Positions 5,044 through 6,090 of a DNA stretch of 6,090 bases are shown in pieces. The notes beneath the pieces are model-generated. The model searched no databases, was not told the origin of the DNA, and was given only the letters and a program-made list of their open reading frames with translations. The position numbers were made by a program, and so were the translations under genes. The DNA lies in NCBI GenBank assembly GCA_944363385.1, contig CALVUB010000051.1, forward strand, positions 1 to 6,090. The letters run 5' to 3'. Source of the stretch: an uncultured Clostridia bacterium. Its GTDB lineage: Bacteria > Bacillota > Clostridia > Christensenellales > UBA1242. The first letter of the stretch is position 1; each line of letters opens with the position of its first letter.

Positions 5044-6090
5044 ATGGCAACATCATCTTCATCTGCTGGCAAAAAAAGAATGAACCCACAAACAGTAAAA
5101 GACACAATGATTACCAATAAAATTACCAAAAATGGCAAAGAACTTCAGCAATCTGTTTCAATGACTACATCTAATAAAGCAACGCTTACCGTTACAACCG
5201 CATTAGGAAATAATAACCTTCTTACTTTAATGAAAAGCACACTCAAATTTAATGTAGATGCGCTTTCAGATTACAACTTTAACGAAGAATTGCCTGATGA
5301 AATAAAAAACCTTTTACAAGGTGAATTAACTATAGGGAAAGACTCTGACTCAGTTAAACTTGAGCAAAAAAATTTTGAAGAGCTTGTCCTTACTGTTAAA
5401 ACTGGAAAGGGAAAAGATTCGCCAGCTTTAGTTTGCATGATAAATGCAGATGGCGTTTTTTTCAAATATAACGGCGAAACTTACACGGGAATAAATAAAG
5501 AAGCTAGTTCTGATAATAAAAAGTTTGCAGGCAACAGCTTTCAAATGACAACTGCTTTCTTTGAACACATAGCTCCAAAATATCAAACGTTATCTGATAT
5601 TCCTCCTTTTCTTATAGGCGAATATTTTTCGCTTACAACCAAGGCTTTAAATGCAGAATCCCCTTTTACTAAAAAAGAAATCGGCAACTACACTTTTATA
5701 GGTTATAGTTATGAAAAACAAAATTACGCTTTTGTAATCGACAAGCAAAAACATAAATATTATTTGTATCACGATGGCAAATGTGCTGAGATAAAAAATT
5801 ACAATTTGAATAAAATTGGTTTTGCAGGATTGTCACTATATTCGCACAATGAAGAAGTTTTTTTAGTCGCAAATGTAGGCTCAGGCAAGTCGTCAAAATC
5901 TATAAAACTGGCTTTGCCTAAAGAGAAAGACCTTTGCACTCACCTTTTAGGTGCGCTTGACGAAAATTTTAATATCAATAACTCAGGTGTTTTCTCAAAA
6001 GAAACAGACCAACCTGCAGACAAGCCATTTGAAGATAATGGTTATGATGCGATAAATTTTAATGGTTATGAGATCGGAAGAGCGTCGTGT
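5044..6090 (+). CDS. Hypothetical protein, 3'-truncated at the contig end
   Basis: I do not recognise this protein. The frame stays open for 349 codons to the window edge, but the last seven (6070-6090) are read wholly or partly from adapter sequence, leaving 342 trustworthy residues and no natural stop. The ATG at 5044 follows GGAGG by 4 bases (short but workable) behind a good promoter. The product begins with a Ser-rich, basic stretch (MATSSSSAGKKR). No signal peptide or membrane segment is visible, so it is probably cytosolic. Residues 1-60 are Thr/Asn/Lys-rich. About 128-150 and 218-257 look like beta-hairpin segments rich in aromatic residues (for example NYTFIGYSYEKQNYAF and HKYYLYHDGKCAEI). 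The region after about 318 turns acidic and Asn-rich. Three Cys residues are scattered. Codon use and AT content match the neighbours, giving no sign of recent transfer. It is divergent from secA across 244 bases, so functional linkage is not implied. Confidence 0.8.
   Translation, partial: MATSSSSAGKKRMNPQTVKDTMITNKITKNGKELQQSVSMTTSNKATLTVTTALGNNNLLTLMKSTLKFNVDALSDYNFNEELPDEIKNLLQGELTIGKDSDSVKLEQKNFEELVLTVKTGKGKDSPALVCMINADGVFFKYNGETYTGINKEASSDNKKFAGNSFQMTTAFFEHIAPKYQTLSDIPPFLIGEYFSLTTKALNAESPFTKKEIGNYTFIGYSYEKQNYAFVIDKQKHKYYLYHDGKCAEIKNYNLNKIGFAGLSLYSHNEEVFLVANVGSGKSSKSIKLALPKEKDLCTHLLGALDENFNINNSGVFSKETDQPADKPFEDNGYDAINFNGYEIGRASC
6071..6090. other. Illumina adapter remnant at the contig end
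   Basis: The final 20 bases begin AGATCGGAAGAGC and continue GTCGTGT, which is the standard Illumina TruSeq-type adapter read-through. This is library sequence, not genome, and creates the false C-terminal residues of the gene at 5044. Confidence 0.97.

Noticed and set aside
5869..5892. P-loop-like match ANVGSGKS (residues 276-283) in the unknown protein at 5044
   Set aside because: It fits the loose A/G-x4-GK-S/T pattern, but there is no following hydrophobic helix context, no Walker B motif and no other NTPase signature; probably chance in a Ser/Lys/Gly-rich loop.
5271..5896. Minus-strand frames 5271-5465 and 5696-5896
   Set aside because: They are opposite the unknown gene, which has a clear promoter and ribosome site; the minus frames have neither and show no recognisable domain.

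Overview
The window looks like a contig end from a low-GC (AT-rich) Gram-positive bacterium of the Firmicutes/Clostridia type, probably an uncultured lineage. The basis is strong AGGAGG ribosome sites, near-perfect sigma-A promoters, a Bacillus-style L10 leader in front of rplJ, TAA stops, and TGG read as Trp (standard bacterial code). The last 20 bases match the start of an Illumina library adapter, so the biological sequence ends near 6070 and the assembly is probably short-read.

Layout, left to right. (1) 2-679 (+): the C-terminal three quarters of a PHP-family phosphoesterase-like protein, cut by the left edge, whose usual metal-binding residues are largely replaced; a terminator follows. 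(2) 829-1956 (+): an autonomous ribosomal stalk unit: consensus promoter, L10-binding leader with an attenuator-type terminator, rplJ (L10), rplL (L7/L12). (3) A bidirectional terminator near 1985-2017 separates rplL from the convergent secA. (4) 2064-4799 (-): complete secA, the ATPase of the Sec preprotein translocase; a candidate promoter just upstream favours the start at 4799 over longer forms of the frame. (5) 5044 to the right end (+): a divergently transcribed gene of unknown function with its own strong promoter and ribosome site. Its frame is open to the end only because it runs through the adapter, so its true 3' end is missing.

Functionally, L10 and L7/L12 form the ribosomal stalk that recruits translation GTPases, and the leader is the expected site where excess L10-L12 complex lowers its own expression. 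SecA drives export of unfolded preproteins through SecYEG. The two housekeeping units are neighbours only by position. The usual partners of rplJL (rplK-rplA upstream, rpoB-rpoC downstream) are absent here, which is the main departure from common gene order. I see no transposon, CRISPR array, tRNA, rRNA or clear novel system. The best items for follow-up are the degenerate PHP protein, the unrecognised gene at the right end, and the detailed leader switch.
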